Shown here one piece after another: positions 11,092 through 22,830 of a stretch of 64,000 nt of DNA. This stretch comes from Scoparia ambigualis (taxonomy: Eukaryota > Arthropoda > Insecta > Lepidoptera > Crambidae), in assembly GCA_963921215.1 (NCBI GenBank), contig OY992525.1, positions 15,219,081 through 15,283,080 of the forward strand, read 5' to 3'. The notes beneath the pieces are model-generated. The model worked only from the letters and a program-made list of their open reading frames with translations. It was not told the origin of the DNA and made no database searches. The position numbers and the translations under genes are program-made. Positions within the stretch are counted from its first letter, which is position 1; each line of letters begins with the position of its first letter.

Positions 11092-11245
11092 ATTGATTAA
11101 AATTCTAAGCGACACATAGACGCTGCGCCCATGGCTGTGATCTGCTGTCTTTCCAATTCTATGAATATGAAAGAGACAGAGTCATAAATTCTCAGCGCTG
11201 CTTCAGCCGCTGCTACCGAGGCTTTATCTTAGAGAATCGCACTGC
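11092..11245. mobile_element. MITE-N family copy
   Basis: The end CTTAGAGAATCGCA and a degraded inverse at the left bracket a body with CTGTGATCTGCTGTCT and GAAAGAGACAGAGT. Other copies lie at 58853, 59868 and 63736. Confidence 0.6.
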
Positions 11246-11378
11246 TGTCCATTAGGCAATTGAACCACGGAAGAGGTCTAGGTCCTAGGTCTTCCCACTT
11301 GGATAACAGTAGGTACAGACAAGGAAGTTTCCAGTCAACCACTTTTTGGTGATATTAACTTGCGCTTCCACTTCGATC

Positions 11379-11480
11379 GCACGTACAGTCACGAGCACCG
11401 ATATGTATACACTTTGACGCTTATTCCATTGTATTAAGAGTTACAATTGTTTACATATTATTGCTCGTGACTGTACGTAC
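11379..11480. mobile_element. short TIR element
   Basis: GTACAGTCACGAGCA at the left is matched by its inverse TGCTCGTGACTGTAC at the right, about 100 bp overall. A separate perfect hairpin (GATACTAATGT and inverse) follows near 11535-11565. Confidence 0.55.
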
Positions 11481-12040
11481 AGTAAGCCCGCGTAGCCTTG
11501 TGTACGGACTGTGCGCTACTCGATACTCGCGACTTGATACTAATGTAGTATACAACATTAGTATCGGACATTTGCGTAGCCTTGTGTACGAAGGGCCTAA
11601 CTCTCGTGCAAGCGAATATCGCCGGAAAGTGGTCGACCGGAAACTTCCTCGACTTATTATTTATTTAGTACTTTATGCACGTTTGTGCGAAGGCAGACTT
11701 TACCACTCACTCGTGGAAATTTTCTGACACAAAAATTGGCGCAACTGCCAACGTCAAATTTGACAGAATCGAGCTATGCGATATTTTGCGATCACGATGC
11801 ATAAAATGTACCACAGAACCGAAATATTCAAACTTGTTCATACTAAGTAGTCTGTAAGTCTATGAAAACACGGTACAAAGTCAAGTGTGGTTTTGTAGGT
11901 GCGGTCTCATGCGACCGCTTGGGGGCTGAGAGGTTAATGCCTTAGGCTCATATTCTAAAACCAAACTCACACTCAAATCTCTGCTTGAGTACAGTTAAAA
12001 AGGGATGGTGCTATTCATCGCATATATCGCCGCCTTCAAC

Positions 12041-12372
12041 TGCCTCTATGGTCTAGTGGCTAAGCCACCGGTTTCAGACCCAGAGGTCCCGAGTGCGATT
12101 CCCAGCGGGGAGCACATCTTTGTGTGCTAAGTTTGGTTGGTGTTAGGGCTGTTAAGTCCGCCTGGCTACCTACTACCATCTTACCGAAGTCTGTCGCCAT
12201 AACAACGATGTTTATAGCATTATTGTGTTACGACAGTTTGAGGTAAGATAGCCAGTTCCTCAGTGGTTGAGGATTCCGGGTGAAGCGCGCTTCCACCTTC
12301 GGCCTTATCGTCACTTACCATCAGGTGAGATGAAGGCCAAGCGCTTACCCGTTGGTGAATAAAAAAAAATCC
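12041..12372 (+). mobile_element. SINE-A, tRNA-derived, near full length
   Basis: The A-box region TGGTCTAGTGGCTAAGCCAC and the degraded B-box GAGTGCGATTCCC open the element. The conserved body and a short poly-A end follow. It is a sister of 15252-15590. Confidence 0.8.
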
Positions 12373-12539
12373 TATTATAACTGTATTCAAGCATAAATAA
12401 AGATTTGAGGATTTGATTTTGAGTTTGGTTTTAGAATACGAGCCTTAGACTGTACATAGGGAGATTGGGCGCATAACCCAACAACGCTGGCCATCTTGTT
12501 GAGGCTTGAAAGGGAGGGGGAAGGAGGGGTTCGGCAAAA

Positions 12540-12835
12540 ATCACGAAATATCACAAGGGGGGAGGGGGGGGGGGTGTAGTAAGATATCACGTCTATTTAT
12601 TTTTTCGTGAAAAGCGCTATTTCAAAACCAAAAGCGACCTGTAGTGTGACCTTGACTCGCCGTTGTAAAAAACCTGCAACCTATCCAGATATTTTTATCA
12701 TGGTCCTTGATTTTCTATAATAATATTAGATTATACTTTATAAATAAATACCTGTATTAAAAAATTTACACGAGATTTGGGGGGGGGGGGGGGGGATAAC
12801 CTCACCACGTATCACCAAGGGGGAGGGGGGTTTAA
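12540..12835. repeat. poly-G / G-rich low-complexity tracts
   Basis: A run of 16 G at about 12780-12795 and G-rich tracts near 12560 and 12820 flank a repeat-poor segment. They could form G-quadruplexes and are also prone to assembly error. Confidence 0.6.
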
Positions 12836-13017
12836 AATATGCTAAAAAAACATCACGTGATTAATAGACATCCCCTTTGCAGTTTGTTTTGGTAAATATT
12901 AAAGCGTCCGTGTCTCTCACTGCGTATGGTGTGTGGAAGCCTTTAGTTTTAGGAAGGTAATACCTATGAAATTTTAGGTGACGATTTCTGTAGTAAAGCT
13001 TTCACCTAACATGAATA

Positions 13018-13135
13018 TGCGTTCCTACATCAGCCTATAAACGTCCCACTGCTGGGCACAGGCTTCCCACATGTAACAGCACTAGGGGATATTGGGCCAT
13101 AACCCACCACGCTGGCCCAATGCGGGCTGGTGGGT
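13018..13135 (-). mobile_element. RTE-like LINE 3'-end fragment
   Basis: This is an inverted copy of the 4985-5167 tail: CATCAGCCTATAAACGTCCC, CTGCTGGGCACAGG and CCACCACGCTGGCCCAATGC blocks in order. Confidence 0.5.
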
Positions 13136-13248
13136 TGATATGAATGTATACAGCCTTACTTATAAACCTTATCTACTTATGACGAACGTTATATAAGCTT
13201 TAACTTTTAACGCCATTCTGATGGATACTTTATTTCTTAAATCCTACT

Positions 13249-13449
13249 TCCTACTAATATTATAAACGCGAAAGTTTGTAAGTATGCATGGATGTTTGTT
13301 ACTTATTCACGTAAATACTACTGAATGGATTTGGATGAAATTTGGCATACAGATAGTCTATAACCTGGATTAACACATAGGATACTTTTTATCCCGATAT
13401 TCCCACGGGAACAGGAAACACGCGGGTGAAACCGCGAGCGGCCGCTAGT
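13249..13449 (+). mobile_element. Lep1-type nonautonomous Helitron
   Basis: It starts TCCTACTAATATTATAAA and ends with a small GC hairpin (GCGGCCGC) followed by CTAGT. These are the 5'-TC and 3'-CTRR-like features of the lepidopteran Lep1 Helitron family. The internal GGATGAAATTTGGCATACAG block is typical. Helitrons leave no target duplication, and none is seen. Confidence 0.8.
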
Positions 13450-13475
13450 GACTAATAAAATAACTTAAAATTTAA

Positions 13476-13586
13476 GCATGAGCAGTCGCTATTTAGTGAA
13501 AAGGGGACTACGGTAGCCGACTGCTATTGCTGTCCTCATTGCCTAGTCTCTGACTAACCCTTCGGGGATAATAGTCTTGATTATGT
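13476..13586 (-). repeat. REP-A fragment
   Basis: Only the ACTATTATCCCCGAAGGG half of the family is present, in reverse orientation, directly after the Helitron. Confidence 0.6.
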
Positions 13587-13661
13587 AAGTAATGTAAAAT
13601 TTATGTAACACTTAATAAGTAAGGCATTTATTTCTGTCTAATATTTGCCTTCTAATATTTC

Positions 13662-13995
13662 GGTTTCCCATACACACTTCCAAGTTGAAATTTTTAAAAA
13701 CCATTAAGACAATTTTGATGAAACTTTGCATGCTGAAGCAAAATATAGGGATCTAAATAGTATGATGAAAACATTTTTAAAAAACGTTTATTTAAGTGAG
13801 TTATCGCGATTGTAAACTTTCTATAGTAGACTTTTAATCGCAATAACTCAGCTAAATAAACGTTTTTTTAGAAATGTTTTCAACAAACTATTTAGGTCTC
13901 TATATCAGCTATATTCTACATCAGCATGCCGTGTTTCATCAATATTGGCTTACTGGTATTTAAGAATTTCAACTTGGAAATTTCTATGCCAAACC
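13662..13995. mobile_element. palindromic MITE, family M
   Basis: The ends GGTTTCCCATA and GGTTTGGCATA (inverse) continue into long arms sharing CAAGTTGAAATT and AAACGTTTATTTA. A truncated second copy is at 57612-57835. Confidence 0.65.
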
Positions 13996-14769
13996 AAAAT
14001 GCGCAAACGCTCTTAAGGGTTTGTTAGGAGAATTTCGCGAACGCGCTATTCAGTTGCAGCGAATTTTAGAATCGCATTTTTTAGTTATTTATGTTCCTAT
14101 AATTTAATTTAAATTACTAAATTTGATTAGAGCAATGTTTTTATTCAGCGAAATGTACAACACCATCACGCTCTTGTGTTAAAAATGAAAATTTACTTTT
14201 TTAAGATGGGGGTGACCTGCGGAATATCAATACAAATAATTATGTTCATGTAAGCATTATTGTTCCACGCGTAAAATTAAGAAAGTTGTAGAAAAAAATG
14301 TTTTTAGGAGTCATTACATTTTTATATTGTTTGTTATTGTTTAAAGAATTTGTTTCAAATTTCAACAAGGCCTTGACCTTGTGCAATGATCAGGCTAACT
14401 TACGTAAGTTCTTTTAATGTATTTAACTAATTCAACGCATAGGAGAAGTAACTTAAAAATACGTAAATTTTCACAATTTCGTGCAGGGGGATCCTTAAGC
14501 ATTATTTAGTTAAAATATTATTATGTAAATTCAAAATGACGTCATTTTAAATTTGGATAAAAGAGATAAATAATGCTTAAATAGTGTTTATAAGTAAGGC
14601 GTTACAAAACATTGTTAGCATTATTTTTTTTAAAGTATATTTAAACTACTTACATAAGTATTTAAGTCACAATATTATTTTTGTAAAATGGACAAATATA
14701 TTGCTTTATATGTTTATACTGTATGCTGTTGTTTTATTTTTCGTCTGAAGTACTTTTCGCGCTAGCCGT

Positions 14770-15017
14770 GCCATGTCGCGTATCGGTGAAAGATTACTAC
14801 CACCCCCTCTCTTCCCTTGGGTGTCGTAAAAGGCGACTAACGGACTAAAGACATACATCCAACAGAATAAAGCGGCGATGGGCTCACCACCTGTCACGCT
14901 GAGCATATAATGTGCAGTCGTTATTTGATGAAAAGTGGACTATGGCAGAGGACTTCTTTTGCGGTCCTCATTGCCTAGTCTCTGCCTAACCCTTCGGGGA
15001 TAATAGTCGTGATTATA
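14770..15017 (-). repeat. REP-A interspersed repeat, full length
   Basis: In reverse orientation it runs from CGCG...GGTGAAAG to GGGGATAATAGTCGTGATTA, with both family ends intact. Confidence 0.7.
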
Positions 15018-15251
15018 TGTATTATACTTAAGCAAGTAACTTGTTTTTATTGGCAAGATACAGATAAACACTTATTATTATATCTAGATTGTATCACGGT
15101 AGTAATACGCAATTAAGTCAAAACTTGCAAACGAAAATAGCACTACCTATGTCAAACCTTTTAGCAAATAATAATTTTCAGGTAGAAATTGACTTACGTG
15201 CTGCCGAGTCTAGATATTGTAAAGATATCACCTAGATCTGAAATCTTATTA

Positions 15252-15590
15252 ACCGCCTCTGTGGTCTAGTGGCTAAGCCACGGGTTTCAGATCCAGAGGT
15301 CCCGGGTTCGATTCCCAGCGGGGGGTACTTCTTTGTGTGCTCAGTTTGGTTGGTGGTAGGGCTGTTAAGTCCGCCTGGCTAGCTACCACCATCTTATCTA
15401 AGTCTGTCGCCATAACAACGATGTTTATAGCATAGTTGTGTTCCGACTGTTTGAGATAAGATAGCCAGTTCCTCAGTGGTTGAGGATTCCAGGTGAAGCG
15501 CGCTTTCACCTTCGGCCTTATCGTCACTTACCATCAGGTGAGTAGAAGGCCAAGCGCTTACCCGTTTCAAAATAATAATAATAATAAAAA
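15252..15590 (+). mobile_element. SINE-A, tRNA-derived, full length
   Basis: The head has TGGTCTAGTGGCTAAGCCAC (A-box) and GGTTCGATTCCC (B-box), intact pol III promoter elements. The body carries CTGTTAAGTCCGCCTGGCTAG and CCTTCGGCCTTATCGTCAC, and the 3' end is an (AAT)n / A-rich tail. It is the best-preserved SINE in the window. The flanking duplication is not certain. Confidence 0.85.
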
Positions 15591-15604
15591 ATTTAGACAA
15601 ATAT

Positions 15605-15697
15605 TTATTTCTAATTTGATCCGACCGCGAATCGAACCCGGAGCCGATATGGCGACGAAACTGGCGTGCTAACCGCTCGTCCATGGAGGTCGTCAAG
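15605..15697 (-). mobile_element. tRNA-like SINE head
   Basis: The reverse complement shows GGACGAGCGGTTAGCACGCC (A-box) and GGGTTCGATTCGC (B-box). It abuts the tail of the SINE-A copy on the opposite strand. Confidence 0.5.
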
Positions 15698-16155
15698 ATA
15701 GAATAATAAATTATTATGATAGATTAATTATTAATTTTGGCCGCAAGCAATTTAATTTAGTACCGGTAGAAAAGGGCTATTTGGTAACCGTGGGGCTTTT
15801 TGGAAAGAAATAATAATATAAAGTGGCAAAAACAAAAAAAGCGGAGCTAGGGATAGAAGGGCTCTGCATCAGGCAGACTGCCACTGGCTCCAGGATAATA
15901 TAGATCCCGGGAACATCCAGTGGACCTAAGGCTGATGTTCCCTGGCGACCAAGGTCCTCAGCACGACCGCCACAGTAGTGAGGCCCAGGTTTTATTTTTG
16001 TATTTTTATAGAGATATATCTATATTGAGTAATACATACCTACATCTTTGTCTGTTAAAAATTAAAGGAAAAATAAATATTCAAATTTTATCCCTACTTT
16101 TTTACCAAATAACGGTATGTCAAAGTAACCGTATAATCTAATCGTATTTGAAAAT

Positions 16156-16550
16156 AAATTAAAAGTAAAAAGCCTTTTTAAAAACAAGCTTTTATTTAAA
16201 TGCGCTAAAAAGAAAAAAATAACTTATACTTACTTTAAAACTTTAACTATCAACTTATAACGTCATTACATAATTTATATGATATAAAAGATTGTCTCGA
16301 GATTTAAGTAGATACTTAAGTACTCGTATTTTCTTAGATTGAAAATTTTAATAGTTAAAATTAATACATCAAGTTACATATTCAATTTACTTGTTTTTAC
16401 ACATATAGTAAATCTCGCGACAACCTTTTATATCATATAAATTGTGTTATGACGTTATAAGTTGATAGTTTTAAAGTATGAGTTATTTTTTTCTTTTTAG
16501 CGCATTTAAATAAAAGCTTGTTTTTAAAAAGGCTTTTAACTTTTAATTTT
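16156..16550. mobile_element. palindromic MITE with about 150-bp arms
   Basis: The left arm (AAGCCTTTTTAAAAACAAGC...) and right arm are near-perfect inverses. The centre (about 16306-16411) is unique AT-rich sequence. Confidence 0.75.
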
Positions 16551-16664
16551 TTTTTTCTTTTTTGTTATCTCTGGACACGTTTTTCATCTGTTCATCTCAC
16601 TGAATACAAATATTACTAAACCACCACCACTCACCATTCACCACCTATCAAAAACAGTCCACCC

Positions 16665-17330
16665 ATTAAGACGAATCAAACTCGACGCGGTTGTGTCGCT
16701 TAATTACGGAGTTCCTATTCTCTCGCTCTTTCTCTAGTACTCGTCAAGACGAATCAAACGGGCCCATACTAGATGGGGTTATGTCGTTTAATTACTTAGT
16801 TCCTATGGCCATCTTCCAGCTCCATCATCAAACCCTGGTTACCATCTAGCACCAAAGTACTCCTCAAGACGAATCAAACGAGCCGAGACTCGATGGAGTT
16901 GCGTCGTTTCTTTACTGAGTTCCTAGGACCACGTTCCAGCTCCAACATCAGATCATACCCTGGTAACCATCTAAAAACAACGCACTCGTCAAGACGAATG
17001 AAACGAGCCGAAACTCGATGGGGTTGCGTCGTTTCATTACAGAGTTCCTATGACCACATTCCAGCTCCATTATCAGACCCTGGTTACCATTGAAAGACAA
17101 ACTACTCGTCAAGACGATTCAAACGAGCCCAAAATCGACGAGGTTGTGATGTTTTATTGCAAAGTTCCTATGGCCACCATCCAGCTCCATCATCAGATCA
17201 GCACCATGTCATCATAATATTGCATTGTCACGCGATTTACACATGTATGCAAAATTTCAGCTCAATCGGTAACCGGGAAGTGGATCAAAATTGAGTTTCA
17301 AAATTTCACCCGAACAAGACATACATACAT
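16665..17330 (+). repeat. minisatellite, about 120-bp period, with a conserved tail
   Basis: CAAGACGAATCAAACGAGCC or close variants begin units near 16741, 16861, 16985 and 17105, with a shortened unit at about 16665. Each unit continues with TTGCGTCGTTT, GAGTTCCTATGGCCAC and CCAGCTCCATCATCAGA. The last unit runs into CAAAATTTCAGCTCAATCGG, which looks like a transposon end. Confidence 0.7.
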
Positions 17331-17399
17331 TCCCTTTGCTCTTGGTATGCCTACAACGCAGTGTGCCTAAGTCGCGTTATGCCTAGACCAAACGGATTA

Positions 17400-17480
17400 T
17401 TCGTCTTAGGACAGATTCTGGTTTGGACAGATTCTGTTTAGGACAGATTCTTTTTACGGCAGATTCTTGTTATGGCAGAA
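17400..17480 (+). repeat. short tandem repeat, about 17-bp unit
   Basis: Degenerate units of GGACAGATTCTG-type sequence (GGACAGATTCTGGTTT, GGACAGATTCTGTTTA, GGCAGATTCTTG) repeat four to five times. Confidence 0.6.
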
Positions 17481-17744
17481 GTAACATTGCCAACAAAAGT
17501 AAAAACCACACAATTAATGTATCGAGATGTGGGCGTATCATACATACATTGCAAGCTAAATAAAAGCTTGTAAATAACTCAACATCGACAAGAACCACCA
17601 CAAGTTCCGATGACTGTTCACAGATAGCGCTGTACTGCATATGACACTTTTCGTAGAGGGCACATTGCCCGTTAGATCCAGACAGCTGTTGGAGCAGAAC
17701 GGTTTTTAGGAGCTCAGCTCTGTCGTAATATCAGACCTACCTAA

Positions 17745-17996
17745 CTGTGTCGCGTGGCGGTGAAAGAATACTACCACCCCCTCTCTTCCCTTGGGTGTCG
17801 TAAAAGGCGGCTAACGGACTAAACACTGCACATACGTCCAACAGAATAGAGCGTCGATGAGCTCACCACCTGTCGCGTTGAGCACATGTGTAGTCGCTTT
17901 GGTGAAAAGTACCTATACTATGGTAGAGGACTGCTTTTGAGGTCCTCATTGCCTAGTCTCTGACTAACCCGTCGGGGATAAAGTCGTGATTATATC
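17745..17996 (-). repeat. REP-A interspersed repeat, full length
   Basis: Both ends are present in reverse orientation. A 70-bp forward fragment of the same family follows at about 18116-18186. Confidence 0.7.
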
Positions 17997-18541
17997 GCCT
18001 GCACGTCAACCCATCGGAAACTGTCAAAGGACTATAGGCAAAAATGTAGTGGACCGGTAGTAAGTACCCATTCCAATAGTTACAATTATTCATATAAGTA
18101 TACATGCATACGCAAAAGCAGTCTTCTGCTATTGTCCATTTTTTACCAAACGGCGACTGCACATGTGCTCAGCGTGACAGATGGTTTAACGCAAAACTAC
18201 TTACTAAAGGCTCAGTAGTTTAGTAGCAGATACGAGGACCACAGACCAGTAGGCTTACTCTTGAAACACAATTGCATTAATCAATTTCCAATCACAAATC
18301 TGAAAAATGTCAATTTGCACTTTTGTAAGCGACAATAGCGCCACATTGGAATTAAATTGCGTGGAAATATATTAAACAAATTATTATCGAGATAGCGTTC
18401 CGGAATTATCTTTACTTATCCCAATATCGATACATATTAATCGCATTGGAATTGTATTGAGATTGAGTTTGCGTTCAAGAGTAACCCCCCACGGCCGGTG
18501 CAACTCGGTCGAAGCGTCGGGTATAAAAGGTATGCGTAGGA

Positions 18542-18690
18542 TTCAAAGTCAAAGTCAAATTATTTATTCAATGTAAACCTTTACAGGCACTCATTGACGT
18601 CAATACTAATTAATAAAAATAAAAAAAAAACAGTTAACTAACTTGTAGTTAAGACCTAACAACTAATCTATTAACTAACTAACTATAGTC
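18542..18690 (+). repeat. REP-D repeat copy
   Basis: It starts TTCAAAGTCAAAGTCAAATT and continues through the TTTATTCAATG, TTTACAGGCA and TTGACGTCAA blocks. Confidence 0.5.
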
Positions 18691-19232
18691 TGTGCCATAC
18701 AAACGCTTATCGCTACCCCCAGTGCCACTGCACGCCGAAACAGAATCGCGTCGAACCGAAATATAAGCCGTGGCGATAGAATTCTGTGTAAACAAACGTA
18801 TCCTGGTTACAGATGGGCGGGTGGGTAAAAATTGGGGTGGGTAAAATTGGGTGGAAAGGTAAAAAAAGGTATTTACCCATTTATACTCATTTATACCGGG
18901 TATTTTTATTAAATACCGGGTAAAACTCGAACCAAATATCACAATGGTCCGAGGGGTAAAAATTGAATACTGTCCATAAAAATATTTAATTGGCTTTACT
19001 ATCCTTAAAACGATCTACGATGTTAGTTTCGATCTTGACCATTAATGATAAAATATTGATTTCAAATAAAACACAGTTGATTATATTTTAAATCTTTAAT
19101 CAACATCTATTTTCAACTAAAACACAACAAAATGGCGCAGATCTAGCTGGTTGAAATGCACTTCGAATGAACATGTTCGCGTACGAAAAATACCACGTGG
19201 AGTGGGGGGCGAGAGGCTGCGTGCGGTATTAT

Positions 19233-20149
19233 GGGGACTGCTAGAAACCGCAAGAAACTTCAAAGGCTGGCCAGGTCAAGTGTTTTAAACATGTCAAAAA
19301 AGGAATTGGTGTTTTTGACATTTTTAATTAAATAATTCATTTTGTGAATTTTAATTGGATAGTCTTTGAGTACCAAATTTATTTTAAAGAAAAATGAAAT
19401 CAAAAACAATTAAAAATAACGATTATTTATAATCAGATTAATTATAATCAACGACGGCCGGCCTGCCGACCATCGTCTGTTGACCCGTTCGCGTCAGCTG
19501 GGCGATAAGTACCTACGTTAGTCTGCAAAGTGCAATAAGACCCCATTTATTTTCCTTTTACAACTGAAATTAAATGTGCGTGTTTAAGATGCAGTTAAGT
19601 CCAACGACTATCGATAGCATCAAGTTATGTTATGGTTCCGATAACGCGCATAAAATGAAAATATTATTATTAATATATTCATTATTAGACCCGACCCAAA
19701 TACCCTCCCCTCCTACTGTCACGAGGCGGGAGGTGGCCTTGCGCCAACGGATCCCAAGCACCACCATAAGTGGAGAGGATAGCCGAGACGATGAGAGAGG
19801 AGGTGGCGACGAAGGTGAGGAGTCCACCCGATCCCTGCCACGAGCATGGGCGCATACAGGGTGGTGACCGAACCACCCTAGCGTAGGTGGTCGGTGCCCA
19901 ATGGCACCCGCCCGCTGCAGGCCGATTGTCGCCTCCAAAGGCCCTACCTCTCCTAAACCTCCTCCCCGAAGGGACAGGAGCATGAGTTACAAGATAAGAA
20001 ACGGCCCTCCGATCGGGCCCCTATTTAACTGTAATTATTATTATGTTAAGTGTTAGATTAATGAAAAAAACACGAATTCCTTTTTTGTCATTTTTAAAAC
20101 ATTTGACCTGACCAGCCCTTGAAGTTTCTTGCGGTTTCTAGCAGTCACC
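19233..20149. mobile_element. TIR element REP-E with internal GC-rich insert
   Basis: GACTGCTAGAAACCGCAAG and its inverse delimit the element, with TIRs of about 80 bp. A shorter sister at 34545-34867 lacks the GC-rich middle (about 19560-20040), so that part was inserted later or lost from the sister. Confidence 0.65.
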
Positions 20150-20264
20150 TTATATTTTGCGCGTGCGACGTTGCCAGCTTGCAGTAACAAGGAGAATGAT
20201 AATTACATTACCCACTTTTTACAGCGCCATTTGAATTATGTGATTTTTATGAAATAAAATAAAT

Positions 20265-21672
20265 AAGGCCAGCGGCCCGGACGGGATTCCAGCTAGACTA
20301 CGTAGGGTCTGTGCGCCTGAATTGTCTCCGATTCTAACGCGTCTGTACCGCCTTTCTCTTCTTACTAGAGCGGTTCCTCAGTCTGGAAGCTTGCAAATGC
20401 TAATATGGCTTTCAGCGGGGCCGTTCCACGGGGGACTTTCTGGTTTACGTTACTCATTGCTGGGGCGAGGCAACGGAGAAGCATGGCGAAGCGCTTGCCG
20501 TGTCGCTTGACATATCGAAAGCCTTTGACCGGGTCTGGCACGTTGGTGTGCTGAGCAAGCTTCCAGCGTACGGCATCTTTGCTGATTTTCGTGTCTGGAT
20601 TTTGAACTTCCTAAGTGAACGGTCAATCAATTGATGGCTGTTCCTCCGACCTCATGGCTATCGATGCCGGGGTCTCTCAGGGTTCCGTTCTCTCTGCTAC
20701 CTCTTTCTTGGTGTATAATAACGATCTGCTCAAGCTGGGAATTGTTGGATATGCAGACGACAGCACGGTCACAAAGAGGTATCAGTCTAGCGCAAGGGTC
20801 GGCGGAGAGGAAGTTCGTTACTTAGAGAGGCCATGGTTGAGCGGACAAACTTGACTTTAAGTCTTGTCTCGCAATGGGGTGACAACCATTTGGTAAGTTT
20901 TAATGCCACCAAAACGCAGCCGTGTTTGTTCTCGGCTAAAAGGAGTCCTTTTAACCTGGCTCCTATTTTCCGGGGTGTAGATGTACCAATTACTCACAAC
21001 TTCGATCTCCTCGGCATGAAGTTGACCTCCAATCTCAACTTGGGTGACAACATCGAAATCAAGGCTCAAACTGCGGCGAAAACGCTGGGTGTTCTAAATA
21101 AGGTTAAGCGATATTTCACGCCGGGACAGCTTCTCACTCTATATAAAGCACAATTCCGGTCGTGCGTGGAGTATTGCTGCCACCTTTGAGACGGCTAAGC
21201 AAAATATCAACTTGCCGCGCTCGATTCAGTGGAACGCAGAGCCAGGAAACTTATAGGTGATGATAAGCTTGTGAAAACTAAGCTTCACAGTCTAGCTCAC
21301 TGTCTGTCGCTCAGTTGCATGTTTGTCGGTATTTTACAGGTTGTACCTACTTCGAAGAGTGTGCTTTTGAGCTACACGAGCTCATTCCACCGTCTCCTTT
21401 CTACTATCGGGAGTCCAGACGTACGGCGGATTATTTACCACCCTTTTGATATTCCACTCATACGCACCAAGCGCTATTCGTTTTCATTCATAATGCGTAC
21501 AGCCAAGGCATGGAATTCCCTGCCGGCGTCTGTGTTCCCGAGTGCATATAGCCCAACATCTTTAAAGCCCGAGTGAATAGGCTGCTTCTGGGCAAGCTCG
21601 CTCCATCGTCGGCTTCTTCTCAATCCTACGGATAAGAATGTGGCCAAGAGGAAGCCCATCTATTATAAAAAA
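20265..21672 (+). pseudogene. LINE-C reverse transcriptase relic, 5'-truncated
   Basis: Fragments in several frames read ASGPDGIPARL, then VSLDISKAFDRVW (RT motif with catalytic Asp), GVSQGSVLSATSFLVYNNDL, and GYADDSTV (the YADD catalytic box). They are followed by TLGVLNKVKRYFTPGQLLTL and RTAKAWNSLPASVFP in the C-terminal region. Frameshifts, a lost strand segment near 20400 and a stop near 21187 disable it. Endonuclease and ORF1 are absent. Motifs match non-LTR retrotransposons of the Jockey/CR1 group. Other fragments of this family are at 37765, 45800 and 51960. Confidence 0.8.
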
Positions 21673-22479
21673 GTAGTTTTTAAGGACCCGGGAATAGGTT
21701 GACTTCGTAATTCATATGTCAAATACCTAAAATAACAAGGAATACCAGGGTGCAGGGTGGGTCCCAGACATGATAATATAATTAAAACAGAAATTGAACT
21801 AGAAATGATAACTAACGTATAAACATTTTGAATATCTTAATAAACAAAAGTCGTGCCTCAGCTCGAAAATGAATAGAATTCTGTTATTGCCTGAGGCGCA
21901 GTAACATGCGACGTTATAAGGAGGGAGGCAGGAAAGACTTACCTGGGCTACCCGGGAGATCTGGTCCGATTTGTGTGTCGCGATCTGTGGTCGCGGTAGG
22001 CGCGCGCGACGTAGTCACGGGCGAAAGTCACGAGCTGATATACACTAGCTCTGGTTGCGGGTGGCACACTTCGTCACTTCACTTAAGGGTTCGTAAGGGC
22101 GCGTAGGGACGTGAGAGCGGTTTGGGCTGAGTTCGAAAGCGCGATTCGGAGGCGCGGCACTCGTGGGTTCAGTGCAAGTGTTCGTGGCTCACTGTCGGCG
22201 CGGGCGGCGCGGCGCGCGCTTCGCGGCGACGGACCGCCGCGCCTCTCATTGGCTGGCGTATAGACGGCCACCATTGGTCGTTGCGTTGTGGCGCAAACAT
22301 CTTCCGGGCCCCAGGGAGTAGGAGGGGAAGGGGGGGAAGGAACGGAAAACGGAAGTAAAAGGAGACTACAGCCTCGATTCGTGCTGTGTTGAGATAGCGT
22401 GTGGGTGTGTACATGATGAGCTGAGAGGAATGCACGTGTGTGGTTGTATGAAAGCTGAATGCCTGCGCGGGGGCGCGTG

Positions 22480-22830
22480 GGCGCAACGCGCAGGGGGGCG
22501 CAAAGCGCAAAGGCGTGAGGTGAAGGCATGCACCGTATAGGAGCGGGGGCGCAAAGCGCAGGGGCGCAAAGCGCAAAGGCGTGAGGTGAAGGCATGCACC
22601 GTATAGGAGCGGGGGCGCAAAGCGCAGGGGCGCAAAGCGCAAAGGCGTGAGGTTAAGGCATGCACCGTACAGGCGCGGGGGCGCAAAGCGCAAAGGCGTG
22701 AGCTGAAGGCAGGCACCATATAGGCGCGGAGGCGCAAAGCGCATGGGCGCAAAGCGCAAAGGCGTGAGCTGAAGGCAGGCACCATATAGGCGCGGAGGCG
22801 CAAAGTGCAAGGGCGCAAGGCGCAAATTCA
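22480..22830. repeat. GC-rich satellite, 66-bp period with 15-bp subrepeats
   Basis: Units of GCGCAAAGCGCA-type subrepeats plus AGGCGTGAGGTGAAGGCATG recur at about 22543, 22609, 22675 (shortened), 22726 and 22792. Since 66 is divisible by 3, long frames stay open on the minus strand in all phases. They are not genes. Confidence 0.8.

Noticed and set aside
15252..15325. Possible functional tRNA gene
   Set aside because: A- and B-boxes are present, but the acceptor stem does not pair and the unit continues into a SINE body. The same holds for the other tRNA-like heads at 5262, 12041, 44145 and 62816.
19574..19983. Overlapping open frames on both strands (97 and 117 codons)
   Set aside because: They lie in the GC-rich insert of the REP-E element. 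Frames on both strands arise from composition.
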